A DNA stretch of 43,998 nt from Nanobdellati archaeon (GTDB lineage: Archaea > B1Sed10-29 > JAGVWA01): NCBI GenBank assembly GCA_018304505.1, contig JAGVWA010000006.1:1-43998 (forward strand). Reading direction: 5' to 3'. The position numbers and the translations under genes were made by a program. The stretch's first letter is position 1. Every line of letters begins with the position of its first letter. Below are positions 26,349-33,387 of this stretch, piece by piece. The notes beneath the pieces are model-generated. The model ran no database searches. It saw only the letters and a list, made by a program, of their open reading frames with translations, and had not been told where the DNA came from.

Positions 26349-27217
26349 TTTATCAGTTCTTTTATCTCGTTTTCAAGTTCCTTTGAGAGTTTGTCTGCGT
26401 AGAAAGCCCCCTTGAAGTAATCAACCTTTGCTGCTATACTGATTTTTGACGAGAGCTTTCGCGCGATTTTTCCGCGCACGTTCTTGTTTGCGCCCCTGAG
26501 TTTCGGAAATCCAAAGATGACGCCGTGCTTCGGGCTCGGCGTGCCCTGTCGAATGTGCGCAAATAGAGCCTTTTCTGCACCTAGCACCTGGATCGTGGAA
26601 CTCGGGAATTCTGAAAGTTTCTCTAGGCTTCCCGCTATTGAAATTAGCCTGGCTGCTATCGGAGCGCCTATTAGGTGCGTGATGTTTGGTGCTTCTTCTT
26701 TCATTACCGTTTCTAGATATTCGAGGGTGCGCGTTCTTTGTTCTCTTAGTGAAATAATAGATTCAGCATACATGACAATTTGGTCCAAGTCTGTGTCTTT
26801 AAGTGTGCCGCCCATTGTCTCTCTGCAGGCTTTTTCAATCTTGTCTGCATACCCTTTGTTTCCCACTACCTGCTCAATCTTTTCTTTAGTAAAATTCGCC
26901 TTCGATTTTAGTTTCGTTATTAGTACAAGGTACTCGTCTGCGTCTTCTACATGCCGGGATAGTTCTGGAAAGTAGTTTGCATACCACTCTCGTAGTTGTT
27001 CGGTTAGCAAATTAGAAGTCTTGTCTATCAAGTCTATTGATTTGACTGTCTGCACGATGGTCTTGTCGCGCTGCTCGAGCTTTTTTTGTATGCGCTCTTT
27101 TGTTTTTTTGAATGCTCGTTCTCTAAGCGAGTCTACTGATTTTTGCCTTGCCGGCTTGCCAGCCGAGAAGGGCTGCCTTTTATAGGTTTCCCTGTTCTTC
27201 CTAGGTTTTCCTTTCAT
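26345..27217 (-). CDS. nop5: Nop5/Nop56-58 family box C/D sRNP core protein (short form)
   Basis: Scaffold of the box C/D sRNP, linking L7Ae-RNA with fibrillarin. The C-terminal NOP domain is clear: NLLTEQLREWYANYFPEL starts the coiled coil, then NITHLIGAPIAARLISIAGSL, LGAEKALFAHIRQG, PSPKHGVIFGFPKLRGAN and RGKIARKLSSKISIAAKVDYF. At 290 residues it is shorter than typical archaeal Nop5 (roughly 350-450). The usual N-terminal fibrillarin-binding domain is missing and replaced by about 45 Lys/Arg-rich residues. The start is supported: a TTTAAA promoter box at 27269-27278 and GGTGA at 27225-27229 precede the ATG at 27217. Confidence 0.9.
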   Translation of the reverse strand: MKGKPRKNRETYKRQPFSAGKPARQKSVDSLRERAFKKTKERIQKKLEQRDKTIVQTVKSIDLIDKTSNLLTEQLREWYANYFPELSRHVEDADEYLVLITKLKSKANFTKEKIEQVVGNKGYADKIEKACRETMGGTLKDTDLDQIVMYAESIISLREQRTRTLEYLETVMKEEAPNITHLIGAPIAARLISIAGSLEKLSEFPSSTIQVLGAEKALFAHIRQGTPSPKHGVIFGFPKLRGANKNVRGKIARKLSSKISIAAKVDYFKGAFYADKLSKELENEIKELIK

Positions 27218-27224
27218 TGTGTTT

Positions 27225-27278
27225 TCACCGTCCCTTGTTTGCTTGCTAGGATTTATGGTGAGTTTTTGGTATTTAAAG
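27225..27278 (-). promoter_or_regulatory. Promoter and ribosome-binding site of the nop5 operon
   Basis: Read on the minus strand, CTTTAAATAC (27269-27278) is a TATA box about 55 nt upstream of the nop5 ATG. It predicts a leader of about 30 nt that contains GGTGA (27225-27229), seven bases before the start. This argues that the short Nop5 is the natural product, not a truncated reading. Confidence 0.5.
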
Positions 27279-27355
27279 ATGCCTTTATAAGGCCATAAAA
27301 TAAGGGTGCAGGATCACCTGGGCGCGATTTGAATTTACGGGTGTAGTTTAGTTTT

Positions 27356-27577
27356 TTATATGCTTTGGATCTGCTTTTGTGCTTCAACTGATGCCACGTG
27401 CAGCTCTCGCTGTCCCCGTGTCAGGTGGTCAAGCCCTTTTGTTGGGTACCTTCGTTGTCCAAGTCCTATGTCGAACCAGTTAGCATGATCTCGTTTTTTG
27501 TCTGGTACCACTTGGCACGGCCATCTCTTCTCATGGGCATACAGTTCTGCATCGTAAAAACCGGTATTGGTCCACAT
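27356..27577 (-). CDS. Small hypothetical protein (73 residues)
   Basis: A hydrophilic 73-residue protein (MWTNTGFYDAELYAHEKRW at the start, then QVVPDKKRDHANWFDIGLG). I do not recognise a family. It is favoured over the opposing-strand frame because a TATA-like TTTTTATACC on the minus strand near 27615-27624 and a GGTGG ribosome-binding sequence just before the ATG at 27577 fit its expression. It is Trp, His and Arg rich, with no membrane segment. It lies alone between the nop5 operon and the lipoprotein operon. Confidence 0.45.
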   Translation of the reverse strand: MWTNTGFYDAELYAHEKRWPCQVVPDKKRDHANWFDIGLGQRRYPTKGLDHLTRGQRELHVASVEAQKQIQSI

Positions 27578-27659
27578 ATTGCCACCAAGTAGTAGTGTCT
27601 TTTTGTTGGCTTTGGTATAAAAATGTTTTGATTCGGAAAACTAAAGAAAGAGAAAATAA

Positions 27660-27712
27660 AATAAAAAATAAACCAAAAAGAAAATAAAAAATAGGAAGGC
27701 CAAGGGGCCTTC
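27660..27712 (-). terminator. Terminator after the lipoprotein gene
   Basis: A GAAGGCC/GGCCTTC hairpin (27695-27712, 7-bp stem, 4-base loop) begins at the lipoprotein stop codon. On the minus strand it is followed by long T-rich runs down to about 27660. A hairpin plus U-tract is a credible transcription end for the 29332-27712 operon. Confidence 0.6.
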
Positions 27713-28002
27713 TAGAAGACGTCTACTTCTTCAAAACCGGACCCTGCTTCTAAGGTCTGTTCCAGCTCTGTTGCGCTTTCAATGTCTTCTGGGGTTTCTG
27801 TTGAGTACTCTGGCTGTGCAGGTTGTTGCGGTGCTTCAATTGTTGGTGCCTCAACTGTTGCTGCTTCGTCTCCAATTGCAGGTGGCACTTCTCCCATAAC
27901 GCCCCCTGCAGTGACGTCCTGCGCTTGCTGCTGTGGTGTAATGCATGCTGCAAATAGGACCATTGCCAGCAGTATCGTTGATGCAATCAATTTTTGTTTC
28001 AT
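27712..28002 (-). CDS. Small secreted lipoprotein-like protein
   Basis: A 96-residue protein with a signal peptide and a lipobox-like end (AMVLFAAC, Cys20), followed by a low-complexity region rich in Gln, Pro, Ala, Glu and Thr (for example EAPTIEAPQQPAQPEY), ending in acidic residues. It may be a membrane-anchored spacer or surface protein. No enzymatic domain is visible. GGAGCGTGAG just upstream supplies a ribosome-binding site, and the gene follows the coiled-coil secreted protein by four bases, so the two are likely co-transcribed and act together at the cell surface. Confidence 0.65.
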   Translation of the reverse strand: MKQKLIASTILLAMVLFAACITPQQQAQDVTAGGVMGEVPPAIGDEAATVEAPTIEAPQQPAQPEYSTETPEDIESATELEQTLEAGSGFEEVDVF

Positions 28003-28006
28003 GAAC

Positions 28007-29332
28007 TCACGCTCCTACTCCTCTTGCTTGCGGTTTGGCGCCTGTTGTCAAGGCAGGCCTTTGCGCATTTTTATCTCCACTAGGTATTGCCCGTGCAGAT
28101 ATTGTCCTGAGGGTTTCTCTCGCAGCCACGGCTTTTTCTTTCCTCTCCTCAAGCCTTTTCTTATCGAAGTCTGTCACGGATCTTCGCACGACTGATGCAG
28201 CTGTTCTTACAACTTCGCGCCTCTGTGATTTCTCGATTACCCTGTTCTGGCGTGCCAGCTCGCGTATTTGGTTGAAGTTTTCCCTGACTGCATTGACGTG
28301 CCTTGCAGAATCGTTGAAAGCCCTTAGTAATTGCCTTTGCGGGGTGTCACTATCTAACGCGTTCAGGGCATTTATTTCCGACTCTTCAAAGTCTTGCAGT
28401 TGTGCTTCAAGGGTGTCGATTCTCTGTCCACGGTTATGCAGCCTGTTGATTTTTTCTTCAAGAATGCATTTTCGGTGTTCGAAAATGAGTTCGAGTTTTT
28501 CCTTGGCCGCGGTTTTGGCTTCATCTCTGGTGTCCTTCAGTTCTTCGCGTTTGGCCTCCCGGATTTCTCGCAATGCGTTTCGCACTTCTTGGATCTTTTC
28601 CGGTGCAGTCAGTACATCGAGTTGCCTTGCTGCATCCCTGAAGTTCATCATTGCGGTTTTTACAGCATCTGAAATACCATCGTACTCTTGTTTTGATTCA
28701 GCAGTCTGGTTCAGGGCTTCACGTGCGCTTCGGACCTCTTCTAGGTACTGCGTTAGGTTTGCCAGCTCTTCATCCGATGCGCCGGATTCGCGCGCTATCT
28801 CGAGTACTTTTTCCATTTCAGCTATCTTAATTTCAACGTGGTACTTGTCCTGTAGATGCCGAACTTGGTTGCGCCTGTTCTCGCCGATTTCCTTGGCGAT
28901 TTCAGAGACTGACTTTCCGAGTCTGGTTTCGCAGATGTTTGTCGGCTTTTTCTCGATTTCGATTACTGACCCTTCTGCTGTCTCGATAATTTCTATGTCG
29001 TCTGCGGTTTCAGAAACTTCCTCTGATTCTGTTTCGTTTGTAGTGTCCGATGTGGTTTGGTTTTCTTCCATGCTTGTGTCATCTGATGTTGTGTCACCTG
29101 ATGTTGTGTCGTTTGACGTTGTTGCGTCATCTGATGTTGTGTCGTTTGATGTTGTTGCGTCATCTGATGTTGTGTCGTTTGACGTTGTGGTGTCATCTGA
29201 TGTTGTGTCGTTTGACGTTGTGGTGTCATCTGATGTTGCTGTGTCATTCGACGTTATTGTGTCGTTGCTTTGCGAGATTGCGCTGCTTGTTAATAGTAAT
29301 ATGAGTAATAGCGCAATCAACAGTTTTCTCAT
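28007..29332 (-). CDS. Secreted coiled-coil protein with sequon-rich Ser/Thr/Asp repeats
   Basis: A 441-residue protein. A signal peptide (RKLLIALLLILLLTSSAISQ) precedes about 85 residues of SNDTTSDD-type repeats containing six NDT sequons, plus NQT and NET. Then comes an acidic linker and about 300 residues of charged, Ala-rich helix (for example LREIREAKREELKDTRDEAK) typical of coiled coils, and a basic C-terminal tail. The repeat region looks like a heavily N-glycosylated stalk and is a natural AglB acceptor. No close family is recognised. A TTTTTATAC box near 29,385 and GGAGGGATG at the start support expression. Confidence 0.75.
   Translation of the reverse strand: MRKLLIALLLILLLTSSAISQSNDTITSNDTATSDDTTTSNDTTSDDTTTSNDTTSDDATTSNDTTSDDATTSNDTTSGDTTSDDTSMEENQTTSDTTNETESEEVSETADDIEIIETAEGSVIEIEKKPTNICETRLGKSVSEIAKEIGENRRNQVRHLQDKYHVEIKIAEMEKVLEIARESGASDEELANLTQYLEEVRSAREALNQTAESKQEYDGISDAVKTAMMNFRDAARQLDVLTAPEKIQEVRNALREIREAKREELKDTRDEAKTAAKEKLELIFEHRKCILEEKINRLHNRGQRIDTLEAQLQDFEESEINALNALDSDTPQRQLLRAFNDSARHVNAVRENFNQIRELARQNRVIEKSQRREVVRTAASVVRRSVTDFDKKRLEERKEKAVAARETLRTISARAIPSGDKNAQRPALTTGAKPQARGVGA
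29127..29260. repeat. 33-bp tandem repeat coding for Ser-Asn-Asp-Thr units
   Basis: Starting at 29127, 29160, 29193 and 29226 the same 33-bp unit (beginning TCATCTGATGTTGTGTCGTT) recurs with a few substitutions, and a partial, differently spaced copy lies near 29088. The period is a multiple of three and keeps the reading frame of the 29332 gene, encoding an 11-residue repeat with one NDT sequon each. Copy number may vary between strains. Confidence 0.85.
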
Positions 29333-29410
29333 TGCATCCCTCCAGTTGGTTCATATAAGTTCATATAATACGCTTTTGTTGTTTTAGTATAAAAAGGGGC
29401 CTGTAAAAAA

Positions 29411-29448
29411 TGACCCATATAAAAATAAATGACCCATATAAAAATAAG
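29411..29448 (+). promoter_or_regulatory. Duplicated TATA-containing 19-bp element
   Basis: Two tandem copies (29411-29429 and 29430-29448), identical at 18 of 19 positions, each containing CATATAAAAATAA, a strong archaeal TATA box. They point along the plus strand into a 200-nt stretch with no protein gene, so they are best read as a doubled promoter for an RNA. Confidence 0.55.
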
Positions 29449-29449
29449 T

Positions 29450-29640
29450 AAAATCGGCATAGGTTGCCCGAAAGGGTTTTACATCTGAGCACGGGTGAGT
29501 AGGAGTTTCTCCTAAGTTCTTCTTACTCCGCCTAGGTTCGCGAGGAGACCAATCCGGAAACCCACAATGCTCTGAAAATGGCTGATGGTCTATCTTTGCG
29601 AAGTCGGGGTTTATAAGACTTGCCTGTAAATTTCTTTTTG
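29450..29640 (+). ncRNA. Candidate structured non-coding RNA, class unknown
   Basis: No protein frame is convincing in 29400-29655, yet the sequence is rich in self-complementarity and flanked by a doubled TATA promoter and a T-rich tail at about 29630-29656. Pairings seen: CCC-GAAA-GGG tetraloop hairpin (29467-29476); AGGAG-TTT-CTCCT (29501-29513) enclosed by GAGTA/TACTC (29497-29501 with 29524-29528, sharing one base); ATCGGC (29453-29458) with GCTGAT (29581-29586); AAACCC (29558-29563) with GGGTTT (29607-29612). The last two interleave, so they form a pseudoknot or are alternatives. Local GC is higher than the flanks. I do not recognise it as tRNA, 5S, SRP or a standard box C/D RNA. RNase P RNA is not excluded. 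Confidence 0.45.
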
Positions 29641-29655
29641 CTTTTTCTTGTTTTT

Positions 29656-30075
29656 TTACATTTTTATTAGTCCGTCTTGCGATTCCCAGTACTCTTCCGG
29701 CGCGTCCTTGAATTGTTTGTACAGTTTATTGACAGAGTGGTGGCCAACGCGCTCCTTACCGAAGACGACGTGGGGCACTAGAGCGCCGCTAAAATTTTTG
29801 GAGATATGCAGCAATTCATGAATGATGGTTTTTTCTTTCTCGTGCCCTGGCAGATTGTCGAATCTTTCAGAGCAAACCTCGATTACGTAGTGCGGTTCTA
29901 AGCCAAGGGCTTTTTGCCATATCCGTGGGAACTCCCAGGTCCGGGCTATGGCGTTCGATTTCGTGTTGAATGTCCTAACGAACTTCACGCGTCTTGAGTC
30001 GATGTGATCGAGGTCAAGCTTGCGGATTATCTCCTCGGCAATGAGCTTTATATCGGGCGCAAAATCGATTTTCAT
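29656..30075 (-). CDS. Putative metallopeptidase with HExxH motif (phage-metallopeptidase-like)
   Basis: A 139-residue protein with a zinc-binding HELLH (His86, Glu87, His90) in IIHELLHISKNFSGALVPH, followed by several His that could supply the third ligand (His102, or the pair in GHHSVNKLY). The pattern HELLH-x-S/P-x6-G-x2-x-PH resembles the putative phage/archaeal metallopeptidase family. No signal peptide is present, so it should act in the cytoplasm. The ATG overlaps the stop of the upstream S2P gene by 4 nt, so two metalloproteases share one operon. The substrate is unknown. Confidence 0.7.
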   Translation of the reverse strand: MKIDFAPDIKLIAEEIIRKLDLDHIDSRRVKFVRTFNTKSNAIARTWEFPRIWQKALGLEPHYVIEVCSERFDNLPGHEKEKTIIHELLHISKNFSGALVPHVVFGKERVGHHSVNKLYKQFKDAPEEYWESQDGLIKM

Positions 30076-31133
30076 TCAAGTAGCTCCTTCATCCTGACGT
30101 ACTTGTCAATGTCTTCCTGGTAAACGACGCCAACAAGTTTCTTGCCATGCATCACTGGCAGTACAGCAGTGTTCTGGTTTGCCATGGTTTCCATGACGCG
30201 GTTTAAGTCAGTCGTGCTGCTTACTGGCGCTATAGGTTTTGAAACATCATTTACGTGCATCGTTTTTTGGTCTTTTTTACGCAGTTGGTAGATATCGCGT
30301 AGTGAGACCGTTCGCATTTTATCTGTGATAAAGCTCGTGCGCCTCTTCTTAAGCATCAAGTTGATTACCGCTTGCAGGCCATGACTTTCCTTTACAACCG
30401 TCGGTTTCAGTTCTATTATGTCGAGCAGCTTGGCCCGTGACAGGGCGTCTGTAACCAAAAGCCCCTGGTATTCCGCAGACGCGCCGAAGATTATGAATAA
30501 GGAAATGAGCATGATCCAGACGTCAAATCGAAGCAAGGCCCACAAGAACAGGCCAATGGAAATCATGATGCTGACGTTCTTTGCAACCTCTGTTGCCCGT
30601 TTATAGTCAAGCTTATACGCGAGCAGTGCCCTGAAAATGCGTCCCCCGTCTAGCGGAAATGCAGGCAAGAGCAAATTGAAGCTGCCGAGAATAAGGTTTG
30701 AGTATAGCGAATAAAATATGAACAGCTCGAAAACCGACAATGATGAAATGCCCCCATGCACAAAGGCGCTCAGCCATTCATTTAGCGGCCAATTGAAAAG
30801 CACTGACAATCCTAGTAGTATGTACACCATGACGAAGTTGAACAACGGACCGGCAATGCTGACCTTTAGCTCCGTATATGGAGATATGTCCTTTGTGTCG
30901 ATCATGGACATGCCGCCTATTGGAAGCAGGGTAATGGATTTCACGTTGATTTTGTTCTTCAGCGCAACGTAGCTGTGGCTCAGTTCGTGCAAGGTGACGT
31001 AGATAAACACCAGAAGAATAAGGAACGCGAATGACACGTTCAGGACCAGTAGGAGAAGGATAAATAACAAAAACGAGATGTGCAGCTCGATGTCAATGTC
31101 AAAGACTGATAAGATTTTATAGGACCATGCCAT
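30072..31133 (-). CDS. Site-2 protease (M50) with C-terminal CBS domains
   Basis: A 353-residue intramembrane zinc protease. The active site HELSH (His49, Glu50, His53) lies in helix 2, and the conserved LDGGR (Asp162 ligand) in FPLDGGRIFRAL. About six helices are followed by a cytoplasmic tail of two CBS-like repeats (LKPTVVKESHGLQAVINLML; MANQNTAVLPVMHGKKLVGVV), which often sense adenine nucleotides. S2P proteins release membrane-tethered factors. ATG 31133 is preferred over 31145, because the upstream ATG is the reverse complement of the start of the divergent zinc-finger gene and a TATA-like box at 31162-31170 fits 31133. Confidence 0.88.
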   Translation of the reverse strand: MAWSYKILSVFDIDIELHISFLLFILLLLVLNVSFAFLILLVFIYVTLHELSHSYVALKNKINVKSITLLPIGGMSMIDTKDISPYTELKVSIAGPLFNFVMVYILLGLSVLFNWPLNEWLSAFVHGGISSLSVFELFIFYSLYSNLILGSFNLLLPAFPLDGGRIFRALLAYKLDYKRATEVAKNVSIMISIGLFLWALLRFDVWIMLISLFIIFGASAEYQGLLVTDALSRAKLLDIIELKPTVVKESHGLQAVINLMLKKRRTSFITDKMRTVSLRDIYQLRKKDQKTMHVNDVSKPIAPVSSTTDLNRVMETMANQNTAVLPVMHGKKLVGVVYQEDIDKYVRMKELLE

Positions 31134-31143
31134 AGGTATCAAC

Positions 31144-31317
31144 ATGCCAAATGGAATCTGCGATATATGTAGTATGCCCCAGAGGCATTTAAACGTATGC
31201 CAGCGATGCGGCGCGAGGGTATGTGATATGCATTATGTGCCATTGAACGCGTTATGCTCGAACTGCGCTGCGCAGCTAGGCACTTTTCAGGAGAAGGGAA
31301 AATGGCTCAAGAAGTAG
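31144..31317 (+). CDS. Small zinc-finger protein (57 residues)
   Basis: A short frame encoding MPNGICDICSMP and then four Cys/His pairs: Cys6-x2-Cys9, Cys19-x2-Cys22, Cys27-x2-His30 and Cys38-x2-Cys41 (NVCQRCGARVCDMHYVP, LCSNCAAQLG). Eight ligands in this spacing could bind two zinc ions in a cross-brace fold like B-box or AN1-type fingers. TTTTATAGG at 31114-31122 lies about 26 nt before the ATG and predicts a leaderless mRNA starting at the ATG. The 3' end overlaps the RNA ligase start by 16 nt, so the two are probably co-translated. Function is unknown; nucleic-acid or protein binding is plausible. Confidence 0.65.
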   Translation: MPNGICDICSMPQRHLNVCQRCGARVCDMHYVPLNALCSNCAAQLGTFQEKGKWLKK

Positions 31318-32417
31318 CAGCGGCAAAGGCCCTCGGAATTGAGGTACCGCAATTTGCACACCACTTAAGCAGTGGGCACATCCAGTTCATCAATGATCAC
31401 TTTCGCTTCCAGAAAGAGCTACTGGGCATCGATAAGGGCACGTTGTATTTTCCACAAACAAATGAGGTGGTTTTTGGGTTCCCGAAAATTAGGCGAATAC
31501 TCGCCATGCGAAACCTCGGGATGCATTTTAAAAAGCCATTTTACGTAGAGGAAAAATTGGATGGCTACAACGTCCGGCTTTGCAAGGTCAATAATGAGGT
31601 ACTTGCCTTTACGCGCGGCGGCATTAAGGACAAGTACACGGCACAGCGCATTTTGCAGCACATGACTGGTGATTTCTTTGACAAGCATCCGCAGTATGTC
31701 CTCTGCGGCGAAGTCATCGGATTACAGAACCCTTATCAGGAAAAGGGGTATCCAGAGGAGAGGGACTTCGGGTTCTACGTTTTCGACGTGCGCGAAAAAA
31801 ACACAAACAAGCCAGTTAGTGCCGAAAAACGCTATGCTCTAATGAAACGGTTCAAGATTAATCAGGTAAGGTCATTTGGCCTTTACAAGGCAACAGACTG
31901 GCAGGCGTTGCTTAAGCTAACGCGAAAATTAGGCGACCAAGGTCGCGAGGGCATTGTAATGAAAAGTCACGACATTGGGATGCAGCTGAAGTACACATCA
32001 AATCAGTCGACAAGCAAGGACCTGGAGTACGCGTTCACGTTCCCATTTGACTACGGGCAGGCGTTTTTTTTCAGACGTTTGATAAGGCAGGGCTTCCAGG
32101 CCTCTGAGCTGAACCTAACGAAAAAGCAGCTTGACCATGAGGCTGCGCGTATTGGCAAGGCAATTCTGTTTCCGATGGTGCATACCATAAATGAGCTGAA
32201 GAAAGGAAATGAAGTGACAGAAGATTTTGAAATCGAAGTGCCTGACGAGCAATTTGGACGCGAATTTATTGAACACCTGAAAAAAATGGGTTTGGTGCTT
32301 TCTGTCAGGGGCCTGAAAAAAGGCAGGGCGTCTTGCAAATTCAGGATATCACGGCACTATCAGGCTACAAACGATAAAACAAAGGCATACCTACAAGGAT
32401 CACTGTCATCAGATTAA
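31302..32417 (+). CDS. ATP-dependent RNA ligase (Rnl3/Pab1020 family)
   Basis: A 371-residue nucleotidyltransferase-fold ligase that adenylylates itself on Lys and seals or circularises RNA. The nucleophile is in EEKLDGYNVR (Lys85). Later motifs are FGFYVFDVRE (motif III), EGIVMKSH (motif IV) and MQLKY (motif V). An N-terminal segment ends in VVFGFPKIRRIL, and a C-terminal helical region (from about 260) fits the archaeal dimerising family. GGAGAAGGG upstream supports ATG 31302; a TTG at 31254 would overrun the zinc-finger gene. The enzyme could join tRNA exons or circularise sRNAs; the target is not shown. Confidence 0.9.
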   Translation: MAQEVAAAKALGIEVPQFAHHLSSGHIQFINDHFRFQKELLGIDKGTLYFPQTNEVVFGFPKIRRILAMRNLGMHFKKPFYVEEKLDGYNVRLCKVNNEVLAFTRGGIKDKYTAQRILQHMTGDFFDKHPQYVLCGEVIGLQNPYQEKGYPEERDFGFYVFDVREKNTNKPVSAEKRYALMKRFKINQVRSFGLYKATDWQALLKLTRKLGDQGREGIVMKSHDIGMQLKYTSNQSTSKDLEYAFTFPFDYGQAFFFRRLIRQGFQASELNLTKKQLDHEAARIGKAILFPMVHTINELKKGNEVTEDFEIEVPDEQFGREFIEHLKKMGLVLSVRGLKKGRASCKFRISRHYQATNDKTKAYLQGSLSSD

Positions 32418-32431
32418 CGGAGTGAAAAACC

Positions 32432-33343
32432 ATGGACCTTGCAAAACCCGCAGGCTTAATTGTAAACGAGATACTTAAACTCAAGGAAAACGAAACGCTC
32501 TTAATCATGCGCACGGCGTCTCAAGGCCGGATTAGCCAGGCATTGCAGGATGAGGCAACTAAAGTTGGGGCTGCTGTTTTTGAAATGGTATTCCAAAGCA
32601 AGAAATTCATTGGTACTTGGGGACTTGGTATTTCCCGGATTTTTGGGGAATTCGATGCGGTAATATCATTAGGCTTCGCCACAAACCAGGGTGTAGATTT
32701 AAACAAGGCCAGAACACGGGCTGTATCAATGCCATCAATTGATGATGAACTTTTTGCCAGGGCAATCGACCTTGACTACAATGAAATGAGAAAGAAGGCC
32801 AAGAAGCTCAAGCAGGTTCTAGAAAAAGCAGAGAAAGTCCACATAACGTCGTCAAGCGGCACTGACTTGCGCCTTGTTGTGACGAACCAAAAAGTCAAGG
32901 CGCTGGACGCAGCCATAAGCGCGAATCATAGGCATGTATTTCTTCCAGAGGGTGAAGTTGCCGTGGTGTTGAACCGAAAAACAGCAAACGGCGTCATTGT
33001 GGCAGACTTTCTTGGGGAGCTAGGCAAGGCCAAAACTAGGATTCATGTAAAAAACGGTGCTGTGCACGAAGTAGAGGGTGACAATGAACTTGCTGAGCGT
33101 CTAACGAAAATTCAAAACGCAGGGGTTGTGTCAAAATTCGGGATTGGCCTGAACAAGAAGACAACGCTTAAGTCAATGATAGAGGCCGTCACAAACAACA
33201 GCACGTGTAATTTTGTGTTTGGAGACAATTCGCAATTTAGCGGTAGGATTTGCTCAGAAGTGTCTCTTCCGTGCGTTGTAATCAAACCCGACATCATGGC
33301 GGACGGGAAAAAAATAATGGCGGGGGGACAGTTATTACTGTAG
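32432..33343 (+). CDS. M29-family aminopeptidase-like protein
   Basis: A 303-residue protein related to M29 (aminopeptidase T/leucyl aminopeptidase) by its layout: N-terminal domain, ITSSSGTDLRL, and FLPEGEVAVVLNRKTANGVIVAD, matching the conserved LPxGEV metal-site segment. However, the family's C-terminal HxDFMIG-like motif is not visible; the equivalent region reads CVVIKPDIMADGKKIMAGG, so one or more metal ligands are probably missing. It may be inactive or have changed activity. It is 14 nt downstream of the RNA ligase and is followed directly by the M24 peptidase. Confidence 0.7.
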   Translation: MDLAKPAGLIVNEILKLKENETLLIMRTASQGRISQALQDEATKVGAAVFEMVFQSKKFIGTWGLGISRIFGEFDAVISLGFATNQGVDLNKARTRAVSMPSIDDELFARAIDLDYNEMRKKAKKLKQVLEKAEKVHITSSSGTDLRLVVTNQKVKALDAAISANHRHVFLPEGEVAVVLNRKTANGVIVADFLGELGKAKTRIHVKNGAVHEVEGDNELAERLTKIQNAGVVSKFGIGLNKKTTLKSMIEAVTNNSTCNFVFGDNSQFSGRICSEVSLPCVVIKPDIMADGKKIMAGGQLLL

Positions 33344-33387
33344 AACACGCGCGGATCAGCGCGCTAAAAAAACGGTGCAGGCTCCCT

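Noticed and set aside
27218-27300. Frameshifted N-terminal part of Nop5 upstream of 27217
   Set aside because: This stretch contains a TATA box and ribosome-binding site and no frame resembling the missing domain.
27398-27592. Plus-strand 64-codon frame opposite the 73-residue protein
   Set aside because: GTG start without a ribosome-binding site or promoter; the minus frame has both.
29088-29260. CRISPR array from the 33-bp repeats
   Set aside because: Repeats are directly adjacent without spacers and lie in frame within a coding sequence.
28035-29387. A 450-residue plus-strand frame opposite the coiled-coil protein
   Set aside because: Ser/Leu-rich shadow of a charged coiled-coil gene; the minus frame has a signal peptide, promoter and ribosome-binding site.
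29493-29503. Short match to the 16S rRNA segment containing ACGGGTGAGTA
   Set aside because: Only about 11 bases match and the surrounding sequence does not resemble 16S rRNA.
29450-29640. RNase P RNA as the identity of the candidate ncRNA
   Set aside because: A GAAAATGGCT stretch resembles one conserved block faintly, but the paired partner block and usual length are not visible; left unassigned.
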